Assembly: GCF_020564935.1 (NCBI RefSeq)
Contig: NZ_JAJCXB010000020.1
Span: forward strand, 56,352 to 120,351
Direction: 5' to 3'
DNA: 64,000 nt
Source of the DNA: Streptomyces pinistramenti
Lineage (GTDB): Bacteria > Actinomycetota > Actinomycetes > Streptomycetales > Streptomycetaceae
The stretch's first letter is position 1. The number at the start of each line of letters is the position of its first letter. Below the pieces are notes generated by a model. That model was not told the origin of the DNA and made no database searches. It saw only the letters and a list, made by a program, of their open reading frames with translations. This document shows, one piece after another, positions 35,928 to 43,882 of this stretch. A program made the position numbers and the translations under genes.

Positions 35928-37166
35928 ATGGCAGGCAACACGGAGCCGCTGTCGCCGCGGGCCAAGCTGGCCGTGACGGCGGGCAAAGCCGCGGCGGCGG
36001 TATCGCGCGCGGCGGGCCGCGGCAGCGGATCGGTGATCGGTGGCCGGGTGGCACTCAAGCTCGACCCCGACCTGCTGGCCCGGCTGGCACGGCACTTGGA
36101 CGTCATTCTGGTGTCCGCGACCAACGGCAAGACAACGACGACCCGGCTGATCGCCGAAGCCCTGCGGGCCGGCGGTCCGGTGGTCTCCAACGCGCTGGGC
36201 GCCAACATGCCGGCCGGCATCACCTCGGCGCTGGCGGGCGGATCGGACGCCAAGTTCGGCGTGATCGAGGTGGACGAGAAGTACCTCGCCGGTGTGGCGC
36301 GGGACGTCACGCCGAAGGCCATAGCGCTGCTGAACCTCTCGCGTGACCAGCTCGACCGTGCGGCGGAGACCCGCATGCTGGCCGAGCACTGGCGCGAGGG
36401 GCTCTCCGGTTCCAAGGCGCTGATCATCGCCAACGCCGACGACCCGCTGATCGTGTGGGCGGCCTCGTCCTCGGCGAATGTGGTGTGGGTCGCCGCGGGC
36501 CAGGAGTGGAAGGACGACGCCTGGTCGTGCCCGTCGTGCGGCGGCGTGATGCAGCGCCCCGGTGACGACTGGTTCTGCGGCGAGTGCGGCTTCCGCCGTC
36601 CGACGCCGAGCTGGGCGCTGTCCGGCGACTACGTCCTGGATCCGCACGGCAGCGCCTGGCCGATCAAGCTTCAGCTGCCCGGCCGCGCCAACAAGGCGAA
36701 CGCGGCGACATCGGCCGCCGTCGCCGCCGCGTTCGGGGTGCCGCCGCAGGTCGCACTGGAGCGGATGTACAGCGTGCAGGCGGTGGCCGGACGCTACGAC
36801 GTGGTGACGTTCATGGAGCGGGAGCTGCGGCTGCTGCTGGCGAAGAACCCGGCCGGCTGGCTGGAGACGTTCTCGCTGATCGACCCGCCGCCGACCCCGG
36901 TGATCATGTCGGTGAACGCCCGCGGCGCGGACGGCACGGACACGTCCTGGCTGTGGGACGTCGACTACACCAGGCTGGCCGGGCACCCGCTGTTCGTGCT
37001 CGGTGACCGCAAGCTGGACCTGGCGGTCCGCCTGGAGGTCGCGGGGCTCGACTTCGAGGTGTGCGAGAGCCTCGACGACGCGGTGCGGATGGCGCCGCCC
37101 GGACGGATCGAGATCATCGCCAACTACACGGCCTTCCAGGACCTGCGCCGGCGCGTGGGCAACTGA
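35928..37166 (+). CDS. murT: lipid II isoglutaminyl synthase, MurT subunit
   Basis: The 412-residue protein is the Mur-ligase-like subunit that activates and amidates the alpha-carboxyl of D-Glu in lipid II, using ammonia from GatD. The ATP loop is VSATNGKTTTTR (about 60-71), followed by the Mur central domain with LLNLSRDQLDR. A four-Cys zinc ribbon lies inside it (CPSCGGVMQ, then CGECGFRRP, about 200-225), a MurT trait. The C-terminal DUF1727 domain (about 300-405) includes ANYTAFQDLRRRVG. ATG 35928 follows AAGGAGG and AAGGACG; an ATG at 35907 is possible. The stop overlaps an ATG of the gatD frame, so the two are coupled. Confidence 0.95.
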   Translation: MAGNTEPLSPRAKLAVTAGKAAAAVSRAAGRGSGSVIGGRVALKLDPDLLARLARHLDVILVSATNGKTTTTRLIAEALRAGGPVVSNALGANMPAGITSALAGGSDAKFGVIEVDEKYLAGVARDVTPKAIALLNLSRDQLDRAAETRMLAEHWREGLSGSKALIIANADDPLIVWAASSSANVVWVAAGQEWKDDAWSCPSCGGVMQRPGDDWFCGECGFRRPTPSWALSGDYVLDPHGSAWPIKLQLPGRANKANAATSAAVAAAFGVPPQVALERMYSVQAVAGRYDVVTFMERELRLLLAKNPAGWLETFSLIDPPPTPVIMSVNARGADGTDTSWLWDVDYTRLAGHPLFVLGDRKLDLAVRLEVAGLDFEVCESLDDAVRMAPPGRIEIIANYTAFQDLRRRVGN

Positions 37167-37195
37167 TGGCGATGCACGGACAAGGACGAGCGAGA

Positions 37196-37924
37196 ATGAG
37201 TGACAACAGCCTGCGGTTGGTGTGGATCTATCCGGACCTGCTGAGCACGTACGGCGACCAGGGCAACGCACTGGTGGTGGAGCGGCGGGCGCGGCAGCGC
37301 GGTCTGGACGTGCAGCGTCTCGACGTGCGGTCCGACCAGCAGATTCCCACGTCGGGCGACATCTACCTGATCGGCGGCGGCGAGGACCGGCCGCAGCGCC
37401 TGGCGGCCGAGCGGCTGATCCGCGACGGCGGTCTGAGCCGCGCGGTGTCCAACGGCGCGATCGTCTTCTCGGTGTGTGCCGGCTACCAGATCCTCGGCCA
37501 CGAGTTCATCAACGACCTCGGTGAGCAGCAGCAGGGCCTGGGGCTGCTCGACGTGGTGAGCACCCGCGGCGAGGCGGAGCGGTGCGTCGGTGACGTACTC
37601 GCCGACATCGACCCGCGGTTGGGGCTGCCGCCGCTGACCGGTTTCGAGAACCACCAGGGTGTGACGCATCTCGGCCAGACGGCCAGGCCGTTCGCGAAGG
37701 TGCGGTTCGGCAAGGGCAACGGCGTCGGCGACGGCTACGAAGGCGCCTGGAACGACACCGTTTTCGGCACGTACATGCACGGTCCCGTGATGGCGCGCAA
37801 CCCGCACATCGCGGATCTGCTGATCAAGCTCGCGCTGGACGTGAACGCGCTGCCGCCGGCCGACGACCGCTGGTACGAGGCGCTGCGCCAGGAGCGGATC
37901 GCCGCGGCAACGCAGCCCGCATAA
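37196..37924 (+). CDS. gatD: lipid II isoglutaminyl synthase, glutaminase subunit GatD
   Basis: The 242-residue class I glutamine amidotransferase supplies ammonia to MurT for amidation of lipid II. The nucleophile is Cys94 in VFSVCAGYQILGHEF and the partner His is His195 in FGTYMHGPV. The start IYPDLLSTYGDQGN is typical. ATG 37196 gives the usual N-terminus; an in-frame ATG at 37166 overlaps the murT stop (TGATG) and would add ten residues. The gene directly follows murT, and the pair works as a heterodimer at the cytoplasmic membrane face, a step needed for efficient cross-linking in actinobacteria. Confidence 0.96.
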   Translation: MSDNSLRLVWIYPDLLSTYGDQGNALVVERRARQRGLDVQRLDVRSDQQIPTSGDIYLIGGGEDRPQRLAAERLIRDGGLSRAVSNGAIVFSVCAGYQILGHEFINDLGEQQQGLGLLDVVSTRGEAERCVGDVLADIDPRLGLPPLTGFENHQGVTHLGQTARPFAKVRFGKGNGVGDGYEGAWNDTVFGTYMHGPVMARNPHIADLLIKLALDVNALPPADDRWYEALRQERIAAATQPA

Positions 37925-37966
37925 CGACCCGTTCGGGATTTTGTCCCGTAATGACCCTCTTTGATG

Positions 37967-37991
37967 CGCCCGCAGTCCCGCACTGCGGGCG
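37967..37991 (+). terminator. terminator-like hairpin after gatD
   Basis: Nine-base arms CGCCCGCAG (37967-37975) and CTGCGGGCG (37983-37991) flank a 7-base loop, 42 bases after the gatD stop. A smaller CGGGA/TCCCG hairpin precedes it at about 37934-37948. Confidence 0.65.
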
Positions 37992-38088
37992 TATCTGTGC
38001 CCCGGGCCCGCGCGCTTGTAGGGTGAGCGTGATCCAACCGGACGACGGGGTCCGGGCCCCCGGTTGAGTTGCAGAGGGTTTTGCTGGC

Positions 38089-39114
38089 ATGCGTATTGGT
38101 GTACTCACCTCCGGCGGCGACTGCCCCGGTCTCAACGCCGTCATCCGCTCCGTCGTCCACCGCGCCACAGCCGATCACGGCGATGAGGTGATCGGCTTCC
38201 GCGACGGCTGGAAGGGCTTGCTGGAGTGCGATTACCGCAAGCTCGACCTCGACGCGGTCGGCGGCATCCTCGCCCGCGGCGGCACGATCCTCGGATCGTC
38301 CCGGGTGCAGCCCGCCCATCTGCGGGACGGCGTCGAACGCGCCCGCGGCCACGTCGCCGAGCTGGGCCTGGACGCCATCATCCCGATCGGCGGCGAGGGC
38401 ACCCTCAAGGCCGCGCGACTGCTGTCGGACGCCGGGCTGCCGATCGTCGGCGTGCCCAAGACCATCGACAACGACATCGCCGTCACGGACGTGACCTTCG
38501 GGTTCGACACCGCGGTCGGGGTCGCCACCGAAGCGCTCGACCGCCTCAAGACGACCGCCGAATCACATCAGCGGGTGCTGATCGTCGAGGTGATGGGGCG
38601 GCACACCGGCTGGATCGCGCTGCACTCCGGGATGGCCGCGGGCGCCCACGCGATCGTGGTCCCGGAGCGTCCGTTCGACATCGAGGAGCTGACCGCGCGG
38701 GTCGGCGAGCGGTTCTCGGCCGGCAAGAAGTTCGCGATCGTCGTGGTGGCCGAGGGCGCCAAGCCACGCGAGGGCTCGATGCAGTTCGAGGTCGGCGGCA
38801 AGGACGTGTACGGCCACGAGCGGTTCGCCGGTGTCGCCCGGCAGCTCTCGCTGGAGCTGGAGCAACGGCTCGGCAAGGAGGCCCGCGCGGTCATCCTGGG
38901 GCACGTGCAGCGCGGCGGGACGCCGACCGCGTACGACCGGGTGCTGGCGACCCGCTTCGGCTGGCACGCCGTGGAGGCCGCGCACCGCGGCGACTTCGGC
39001 ATGATGACGGCGCTGCGCGGCACGGACATCACGCTGGTGCCGCTCGCCGAGGCGGTCGAGACGCTCAAGACCGTGCCCGACGACCGTTACGCCGAGGCGG
39101 AGTGCGTGCTGTGA
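38089..39114 (+). CDS. pfkA: ATP-dependent 6-phosphofructokinase
   Basis: The 341-residue glycolytic enzyme phosphorylates fructose 6-phosphate. Motifs in order: MRIGVLTSGGDCPGLNAVIR with the phosphate loop, PIGGEGTLKAA with a Gly at the site that decides ATP over pyrophosphate use, VGVPKTIDNDIAVTD with the catalytic Asp, and EVMGRHTGWIAL. The Gly in GGEGT points to ATP as donor, although the Lys in PKTIDND is also seen in pyrophosphate enzymes; actinobacterial ATP enzymes commonly show this mix. It is a single gene, followed by a strong terminator. Streptomycetes usually have more than one paralogue. Confidence 0.95.
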   Translation: MRIGVLTSGGDCPGLNAVIRSVVHRATADHGDEVIGFRDGWKGLLECDYRKLDLDAVGGILARGGTILGSSRVQPAHLRDGVERARGHVAELGLDAIIPIGGEGTLKAARLLSDAGLPIVGVPKTIDNDIAVTDVTFGFDTAVGVATEALDRLKTTAESHQRVLIVEVMGRHTGWIALHSGMAAGAHAIVVPERPFDIEELTARVGERFSAGKKFAIVVVAEGAKPREGSMQFEVGGKDVYGHERFAGVARQLSLELEQRLGKEARAVILGHVQRGGTPTAYDRVLATRFGWHAVEAAHRGDFGMMTALRGTDITLVPLAEAVETLKTVPDDRYAEAECVL

Positions 39115-39150
39115 CCGACGCGCCCGACCTGCAGTAGTTCCACGCTGTAC

Positions 39151-39188
39151 GAACCGCCCCCGGCCGATGCTCCGGCCGGGGGCGGTTC
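39151..39188 (+). terminator. strong terminator hairpin after pfkA
   Basis: Perfect 15-base arms (39151-39165 and 39174-39188) with an 8-base loop follow the pfkA stop by 36 bases and end in TCTAGTCT. Confidence 0.9.
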
Positions 39189-39231
39189 TAGTCTGGTCGC
39201 CGGAGTATCGGTACGAATCAGGAGCGAGCGG

Positions 39232-40182
39232 ATGGATCACAGCGGGCACGGCATGAACATGGATCTACCGCCGTTCACGCTGGGGCGGGGGCTGGAGTTC
39301 GGCGGGGATCCGTTCTTCCTCATCGGCTGCCTGCTGGGCCTCGCGCTGTACGGCTGGGCGGTGCTGCGGCTCCGCAGGCGCGGCGACGCCTGGCCGGTGA
39401 GCCGGATCGTGGCCTGGGTCGTGGGTGTGCTGACCGTGGCTCTGGTGATGTGCACCAAGCTCAACGACTACGGCATGGTCATGTTCAGCGTGCACATGGT
39501 GCAGCACATGGTCATCAGCATGCTCTCGCCGATCCTGCTGCTGCTCGGCGCGCCGGTCACGCTCACGCTGCGTGCGCTGCCGACCGCAGGACGCGGCAGC
39601 AAGGGCCCGCGCGAGCTGCTGGTGGCGCTGCTGCACAGCCGCTACATGCGGATCATCTCGCACCCCGCGTTCACCATCCCGCTGTTCATCGCGAGCCTGT
39701 ACGCGCTGTACTTCTCGCCGCTCTTCGACTTCCTGATGCAGTCGCGGGCCGGGCACATCGCGATGATGGTGCACTTCCTGGCGGTGGGCCTGGTGTTCTT
39801 CTGGCCGATCATGGGTGTCGACCCGGGGCCGCACCGGCCGGGCTATGTGATGCGGATGCTGGAACTCTTCGCCGGTATGCCGTTCCACGCGTTCTTCGGC
39901 ATCGCGCTGATGATGGCATCGGAGCCGATGGTCAGGACGTACACGCATCCGCCGCTCTCGCTGGGGATCGATGCGCTGTCCGACCAGACGGCCGCGGGCG
40001 GCATCGCCTGGGCGTTCAGCGAGATCCCGTCGGTGGTGGTGCTGATCGCGCTGGTCTTCCAGTGGTACAAGTCCGAGGAGCGGCAGTCGCTGCGTACCGA
40101 CCGGGCCGCCGACCGCAACGGCGACAAGGATCTGGCGGACTACAACGCGTATCTGGCGTCGCTGCACGCACGCAGCCGCTGA
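39232..40182 (+). CDS. cytochrome c oxidase assembly protein, CtaG (caa3) type
   Basis: The 316-residue membrane protein has a His/Met-rich start (MDHSGHGMNMDL) that may bind copper, then about seven hydrophobic segments with conserved histidines: MFSVHMVQHMVISMLSP, HPAFTIPLFIASLYALYF, MMVHFLAVGLVFFWPI and GMPFHAFFGIALMMAS. This is the Bacillus CtaG-like (caa3) family, linked to copper delivery for cytochrome oxidase, rather than the mitochondrial Cox11 type. Its C-terminal tail is hydrophilic. It lies alone between two terminators, so it is its own transcription unit. ATG 39232 follows GGAGCGAGCG. Confidence 0.9.
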   Translation: MDHSGHGMNMDLPPFTLGRGLEFGGDPFFLIGCLLGLALYGWAVLRLRRRGDAWPVSRIVAWVVGVLTVALVMCTKLNDYGMVMFSVHMVQHMVISMLSPILLLLGAPVTLTLRALPTAGRGSKGPRELLVALLHSRYMRIISHPAFTIPLFIASLYALYFSPLFDFLMQSRAGHIAMMVHFLAVGLVFFWPIMGVDPGPHRPGYVMRMLELFAGMPFHAFFGIALMMASEPMVRTYTHPPLSLGIDALSDQTAAGGIAWAFSEIPSVVVLIALVFQWYKSEERQSLRTDRAADRNGDKDLADYNAYLASLHARSR

Positions 40183-40207
40183 CCTGCCCACGGGCGGAAG
40201 CTGGCGG

Positions 40208-40252
40208 CACGGGCCGCGGCCGGGGACGATGGTCCCATGGCCGCGGCCCGTG
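40208..40252 (+). terminator. terminator-like hairpin after the CtaG-like gene
   Basis: Perfect 14-base arms (40208-40221 and 40239-40252) flank a 17-base loop that can itself pair, starting 26 bases after the gene's stop. Confidence 0.75.
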
Positions 40253-40290
40253 GCGTTGCCGCCACGGGCCGCCGTGAGGAGGTTGCGGGT

Positions 40291-40449
40291 ATGCCCGGAT
40301 CTGCGCGAACGATGGCCGTGTGCACGGTGGCCGGCCTGGTGGTGGCGACCGCCTACACCGTGGCGCTGGGCGGTAACGGCTGGGTCTGGTTGGCCTGGGT
40401 GGTGCTGGCCGTGGTGACCGGCGGGATGGTGGCCGCGCGGCGGGCCTGA
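40291..40449 (+). CDS. small membrane protein
   Basis: The 52-residue product has one or two hydrophobic segments (MAVCTVAGLVVATAYTVAL, then WVWLAWVVLAVVTGGMVA) and a short basic end (ARRA). ATG 40291 has GAGGAGG 9 bases upstream, which supports translation; an upstream in-frame ATG at 40237 lies within the preceding hairpin. I recognise no family beyond the many short, uncharacterised streptomycete membrane proteins. It is convergent with the inhibitor gene. Confidence 0.6.
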   Translation: MPGSARTMAVCTVAGLVVATAYTVALGGNGWVWLAWVVLAVVTGGMVAARRA

Positions 40450-40482
40450 GCACGTCCCCGTGCCGGGTGGCGGCGGCCCGCT

Positions 40483-40899
40483 TCAGAAGCGGAAGACGGA
40501 CCCGGTGGCGGCGTCCATGGTGCAGGCGTTGGCGAAGGTCCGGCGCCATTCCACCGGCGCGCCCCGCCAGGTGCCGCGGGCGCCGACGGTCACCGGGTCG
40601 TACTCCTTGGTGCAGGCATGCGGCTCGCCGTGCAGCGCGTCGAGGTCGCCGCGCGCCCAGATCAGTTCGGAGCAGGCGGCATCGTGGTGCGGGTGGTGGC
40701 CCGCGGTGTCCGGGCAGCGCAGCAGTACGCCGCGGATCCAGGTCTCCTCCGCGCCCGAGACGGTGAGGAAGAGCCCTTCGTCCGCTCGCGGTTCGGCGGC
40801 GTCGGCGGGGGCGGGCGGAGCGACGGCCAGTGCGGTCACGACGGCGGCGGTGATGGTGGCCGCGGCACGGGCCAGGCGGCGTCGGCGGCTGACGGACAT
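40483..40899 (-). CDS. subtilisin-inhibitor-like (SSI) secreted protease inhibitor
   Basis: The 138-residue precursor has a signal peptide (basic start, then hydrophobic run to about residue 35, APADAAEP). The mature part is an SSI protein: GLFLTVSGAEETWIRGVLLRC is split here as GLFLTVSGAE and TWIRGVLLRC, followed by HHDAACSEL. Cysteines 62, 76, 96 and 126 are placed for the two SSI disulfides. The reactive loop is CTKEYDPVTV; by alignment to SSI (CPMVYDPV) the P1 residue is Lys98, so trypsin-like proteases are the expected targets. The ending is ATGSVFRF as usual. A secreted peptidase gene lies upstream on the same strand with a terminator between. Confidence 0.95.
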   Translation of the reverse strand: MSVSRRRRLARAAATITAAVVTALAVAPPAPADAAEPRADEGLFLTVSGAEETWIRGVLLRCPDTAGHHPHHDAACSELIWARGDLDALHGEPHACTKEYDPVTVGARGTWRGAPVEWRRTFANACTMDAATGSVFRF

Positions 40900-41094
40900 G
40901 GTGGGTCTCCTGGAACGCTCGGCGGGGTCGAGTGCCGGTACGGGGCCGCCCGCCGTCCGGTGCCGGAGTGGGGCCCCCGCCCGTACGGGGTCAGGGCATC
41001 CCGTACCGCGCCGACGGGCAAGCGGCCACGCCGTGCGCTCGCCCGTACGGCCCTCCCGCGCCGGAGTCCGCCGCTGGGCGTGGGCCAGGACGTG

Positions 41095-41130
41095 GCACGG
41101 GCGGCCAGGTGGTGTCCTGGCCGCCCGTGC
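41095..41130 (-). terminator. terminator hairpin after the secreted peptidase gene
   Basis: Perfect 15-base arms (41095-41109 and 41116-41130) with a 6-base loop lie 24 bases past the stop of the minus-strand peptidase gene. Confidence 0.85.
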
Positions 41131-41154
41131 GCGGTGTCCGGTGGTGACGAGGTG

Positions 41155-42780
41155 TCAGGAGGCGGTCTGCGCTCCGGAGGCGCTCTTGGCCGTCGCCTTG
41201 GCCGGTTCGGGTGTGGCGTGCGGGGCGCAGGTCACGTCCTTCGCGTCCGTCGTCCCGTGCAGGAAGTAGGCGTCGACCCGGTCGTTGATGCAGGGGTTGA
41301 CCTGGCCGGTGACGCCGTGCGAGCCGGCGTCCCGCTCGGTGATCAGGCGCGAGCCCTTGAGCCGCTTGTGCAGCTCGACGGCGCCGGCGTAGGGGGTGGC
41401 GGCGTCGCGGGTGCTCTGCACGATCAGCACGCTCGGCAGGCCCTTGCCGGTCTTGACGTCGACCGGCGTGTGCTGCTTGGCCGGCCAGGTCGCGCACGGC
41501 AGGTTCAGCCAGGCGTTCGACCAGGTCATGAACGGGGCCTTGGCGTGCACCCGGGTGTTGTCGCGGTCCCACTTCTTCCAGTTGGCGGGCCACTTGGCGT
41601 CGGTGCACTCGACGGCCGTGTAGACGGCGTTGCCGTTCTCGGACGCGATGTTGCCCGCGGTGTCCTTGAGGTCCGGTCCGGCCTTCTCCACCAGCGGCTT
41701 CTCGTCGCCGGCGAGGTACGCGCTCCAGACCTGGGCTACCGGGGCCCAGGACGAGTCGTAGTACGGAGCGTTCTGGAAGAAGCCGGTCAGTTCGGCCGGT
41801 CCGACGAGGCCGCCGATAGGCTTCTTCTTGGCGGCCGCGCGCAGCTTCTCCCACTGCGCCTGGACCTTCTGCGGGGTGTCGCCGATGTGGTAGGTCGCGT
41901 CGTTCTTGGCGACCCACTTCTTCCAGTCGCCCCAGCGCGTCTCGAAGGCGACATCCTGGTCGAGGTTGGCCTGGTACCAGACCTTCTCGCGCGAGGGGTT
42001 GACGACGCTGTCGACGAGCATCCGGCGGACGTGGTCGGGGAAGAGCGTGGCGTAGACGGCGCCGAGGTAGGTGCCGTAGGAGACGCCGAGGTAGTTGAGC
42101 TTCTTCTCGCCGAGCGCGGCGCGGATGACGTCCAGGTCGCGGGCGGTGTTGGGGGTCGTCATGTGCGGCAGGAGGCCGCCGCTGCGCTCACCGCAGCCGT
42201 CGGCGTACTCCTTGGCGAGCTTGCGCTGGGCGCGCTTGTCCGCCTCGCTGTCCGGCACCGGGTCGGCCTTGGGCGCCTTGACGTACTCCTGCGGGTCCAC
42301 GCAGGAGATCGGCGCGGAGTGGCCGACGCCGCGCGGGTCGAAGCCGACGAAGTCGTAGGCGGCCGCGGTCTTCTTCCACAGCGCGCTCTGGCCGGTGCTG
42401 CGGGTCGGGAAGCGCATGCCCGAGCCGCCGGGGCCGCCGGGGTTGTAGAGGAGGGAGCCCTGGCGCTGCTTCGCGCCGCCGGTGTTGCGGGCCCGGTCGA
42501 CGGCGATCTTGATGGTGCGGCCGTTGGGCTTGGCGTAGTCGACGGGGACGGTGACGTAACCGCACTGGATGGGTGTCTTCAGGCCCCAGTCGGCGGGGCA
42601 GTCCTGCCAGTCGATGCCCTGGGCGGCCGCGCGTGCGGCGGCGGTCCGTACGCCGCGCGCTTCGGCCGATGCGCCGTGCTGCCGCTCGCCCGCGCTGGCG
42701 GGTGTGGCGGCTATCGCTCCGGCGAGGAGCGTGCCGGTCACCAGGGTGCCGGCGGCGCCGAGTGCTGCTGTTCTTCTCAC
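41155..42780 (-). CDS. secreted S33-family tripeptidyl aminopeptidase
   Basis: The 541-residue precursor begins with a signal sequence (RRTAALGAAGTLVTGTLLAG, then ATPASA). The mature enzyme is an alpha/beta hydrolase of the S33 streptomycete Tap/SlpD-SlpE type, which removes tripeptides from N-termini outside the cell. Motifs: LLYNPGGPGGSGMRF (oxyanion region), FDPRGVGHS, nucleophile Ser in YLGVSYGTYLGAVYA, Asp in VQSTRDAATPYAGA and His in DAGSHGVTGQ. GTG 42780 was chosen since the frame upstream is long but non-conserved; CAGGGGGGA stands upstream. The Ala/Lys-rich tail of about 25 residues is extra. A secreted inhibitor gene follows. Confidence 0.93.
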   Translation of the reverse strand: MRRTAALGAAGTLVTGTLLAGAIAATPASAGERQHGASAEARGVRTAAARAAAQGIDWQDCPADWGLKTPIQCGYVTVPVDYAKPNGRTIKIAVDRARNTGGAKQRQGSLLYNPGGPGGSGMRFPTRSTGQSALWKKTAAAYDFVGFDPRGVGHSAPISCVDPQEYVKAPKADPVPDSEADKRAQRKLAKEYADGCGERSGGLLPHMTTPNTARDLDVIRAALGEKKLNYLGVSYGTYLGAVYATLFPDHVRRMLVDSVVNPSREKVWYQANLDQDVAFETRWGDWKKWVAKNDATYHIGDTPQKVQAQWEKLRAAAKKKPIGGLVGPAELTGFFQNAPYYDSSWAPVAQVWSAYLAGDEKPLVEKAGPDLKDTAGNIASENGNAVYTAVECTDAKWPANWKKWDRDNTRVHAKAPFMTWSNAWLNLPCATWPAKQHTPVDVKTGKGLPSVLIVQSTRDAATPYAGAVELHKRLKGSRLITERDAGSHGVTGQVNPCINDRVDAYFLHGTTDAKDVTCAPHATPEPAKATAKSASGAQTAS

Positions 42781-43368
42781 GTGGTGGTTCCCCCTGCATG
42801 GTGCGCCGCCCGTGGCGGCGATGATCACAGAACTACAGGGGGATCCTGTCTGCTCCTGTCCCCGTCTGAACAGGTTCGACCACCAATTCTTTACCAAGCT
42901 GTAGGATTCCGGCCTTTCTTGATCTGAGCGGAAAGGCATCGCCGCTCTCGTCGTGACAGGATCCCGGGTCCGTCCCGACAAGACCGCCGTATGGGACCTG
43001 CGGGTCTCCCGGGACACGAGGTGCGCGGCGCGGCGGGCCGACGGCTGGAAGTCGATGCGTGCCCGCCGCCGCGGCGCGGCGACTGCGGGCCAACGGGCCG
43101 TAACCTGCCGGGATTTCGGGGTGCGGAAGGGTGCCGTCCGGCGCCCCGGCGGGTATGTGTCCTGTGTGCGGTACGCCGGGGTTGCTCCCCACCGGGGCGG
43201 GTGCGTGACCGAGGGTCGAGAACGCGTCAATTGCCCGGCACATGCCCTTGGGGCATGTGCCGGAGCCGCCACGATGAGTAACCTTCCGTACAGGCTCTCC
43301 CACGTACGGCTACGAGGGAGGGCTGTCGGCGTTTTCGCCTCAGTTTCCCGCTGTCGAGAAGGAGTTAC
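42781..43368. other. long gap upstream of the Roadblock operon, no gene seen
   Basis: These 588 bases between divergent genes hold the promoters of the peptidase and of the Roadblock operon. The one strong pattern is the 29-base palindrome at 43235-43263. Open frames have no recognisable protein. Confidence 0.5.
43235..43263. promoter_or_regulatory. 13-base-arm palindrome upstream of the Roadblock operon
   Basis: CCGGCACATGCCC (43235-43247) and GGGCATGTGCCGG (43251-43263) are perfectly complementary around TTG, about 105 bases before the first gene. It could be an operator or the end of an unseen upstream transcript. Confidence 0.55.
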
Positions 43369-43755
43369 GTGGTGCCGGGTATCGATCAGGCTTTGTCCCA
43401 GGCGATGGAAATCCCTGGTGTGCTCGGAACCGGTCTGATCGACTGGACGAGCGGGCTGACGCTCGGCACGGCGGGCCGGGCGCCGCACGACGACCATGAC
43501 GCGGCCGCCGCCGACACCTCCGAAGTCGTCCAAGCGGTCATGCGCAACACCACGTTCGACAGCGCGGGATCCGATGACCCCGGCATGGAGGACCTCATCC
43601 TCACGACGTCCGGCGGCTACCACCTGATCCGCTTCGTGCACACCGCGTTCGACAGCCAGACGTACCTGTACCTCTGGCTGGACCGTGAACGCGCCAACCT
43701 CGCGGTGGCAAGGATGCGATTGCGCGATCTGGCGGCCGCACTGGTCTCCGACTGA
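43369..43755 (+). CDS. Roadblock/LC7-like protein A of a four-gene operon
   Basis: The 128-residue protein begins GIDQALSQAMEIPGVLGTGL, continues IDWTSGLTLGTAG and ends with a beta-alpha part (LYLWLDRERANLAVARMRLR). The layout, helix, two strands, helix, strands, helix, is that of Roadblock/LC7 folds. It is clearly paralogous to the operon's last gene: IDWTSGLTLGTAG against VDYTSGMSLVTLG, MEDLILTTSGGYHLIRF against IEDMLITLTSQYHLLRP, and DRERANLAVARMRL against DRKRANLALARHRL. GAAGGAG at 43358-43364 serves GTG 43369 or, with better spacing, GTG 43372. It probably dimerises and signals with the other operon products. Confidence 0.75.
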   Translation: MVPGIDQALSQAMEIPGVLGTGLIDWTSGLTLGTAGRAPHDDHDAAAADTSEVVQAVMRNTTFDSAGSDDPGMEDLILTTSGGYHLIRFVHTAFDSQTYLYLWLDRERANLAVARMRLRDLAAALVSD

Positions 43756-43882
43756 CCGAGGTACGGGCGTGTTCCCCGGTCCCGGTGACACGCCACAGGG
43801 CCCCGCGCGCATCCTGCGGGTGCGCGGGCACCCACCGTCCTGCCGCAGCCCGCCGCACCGCCCCAACGGTTAGGGAACAGCC

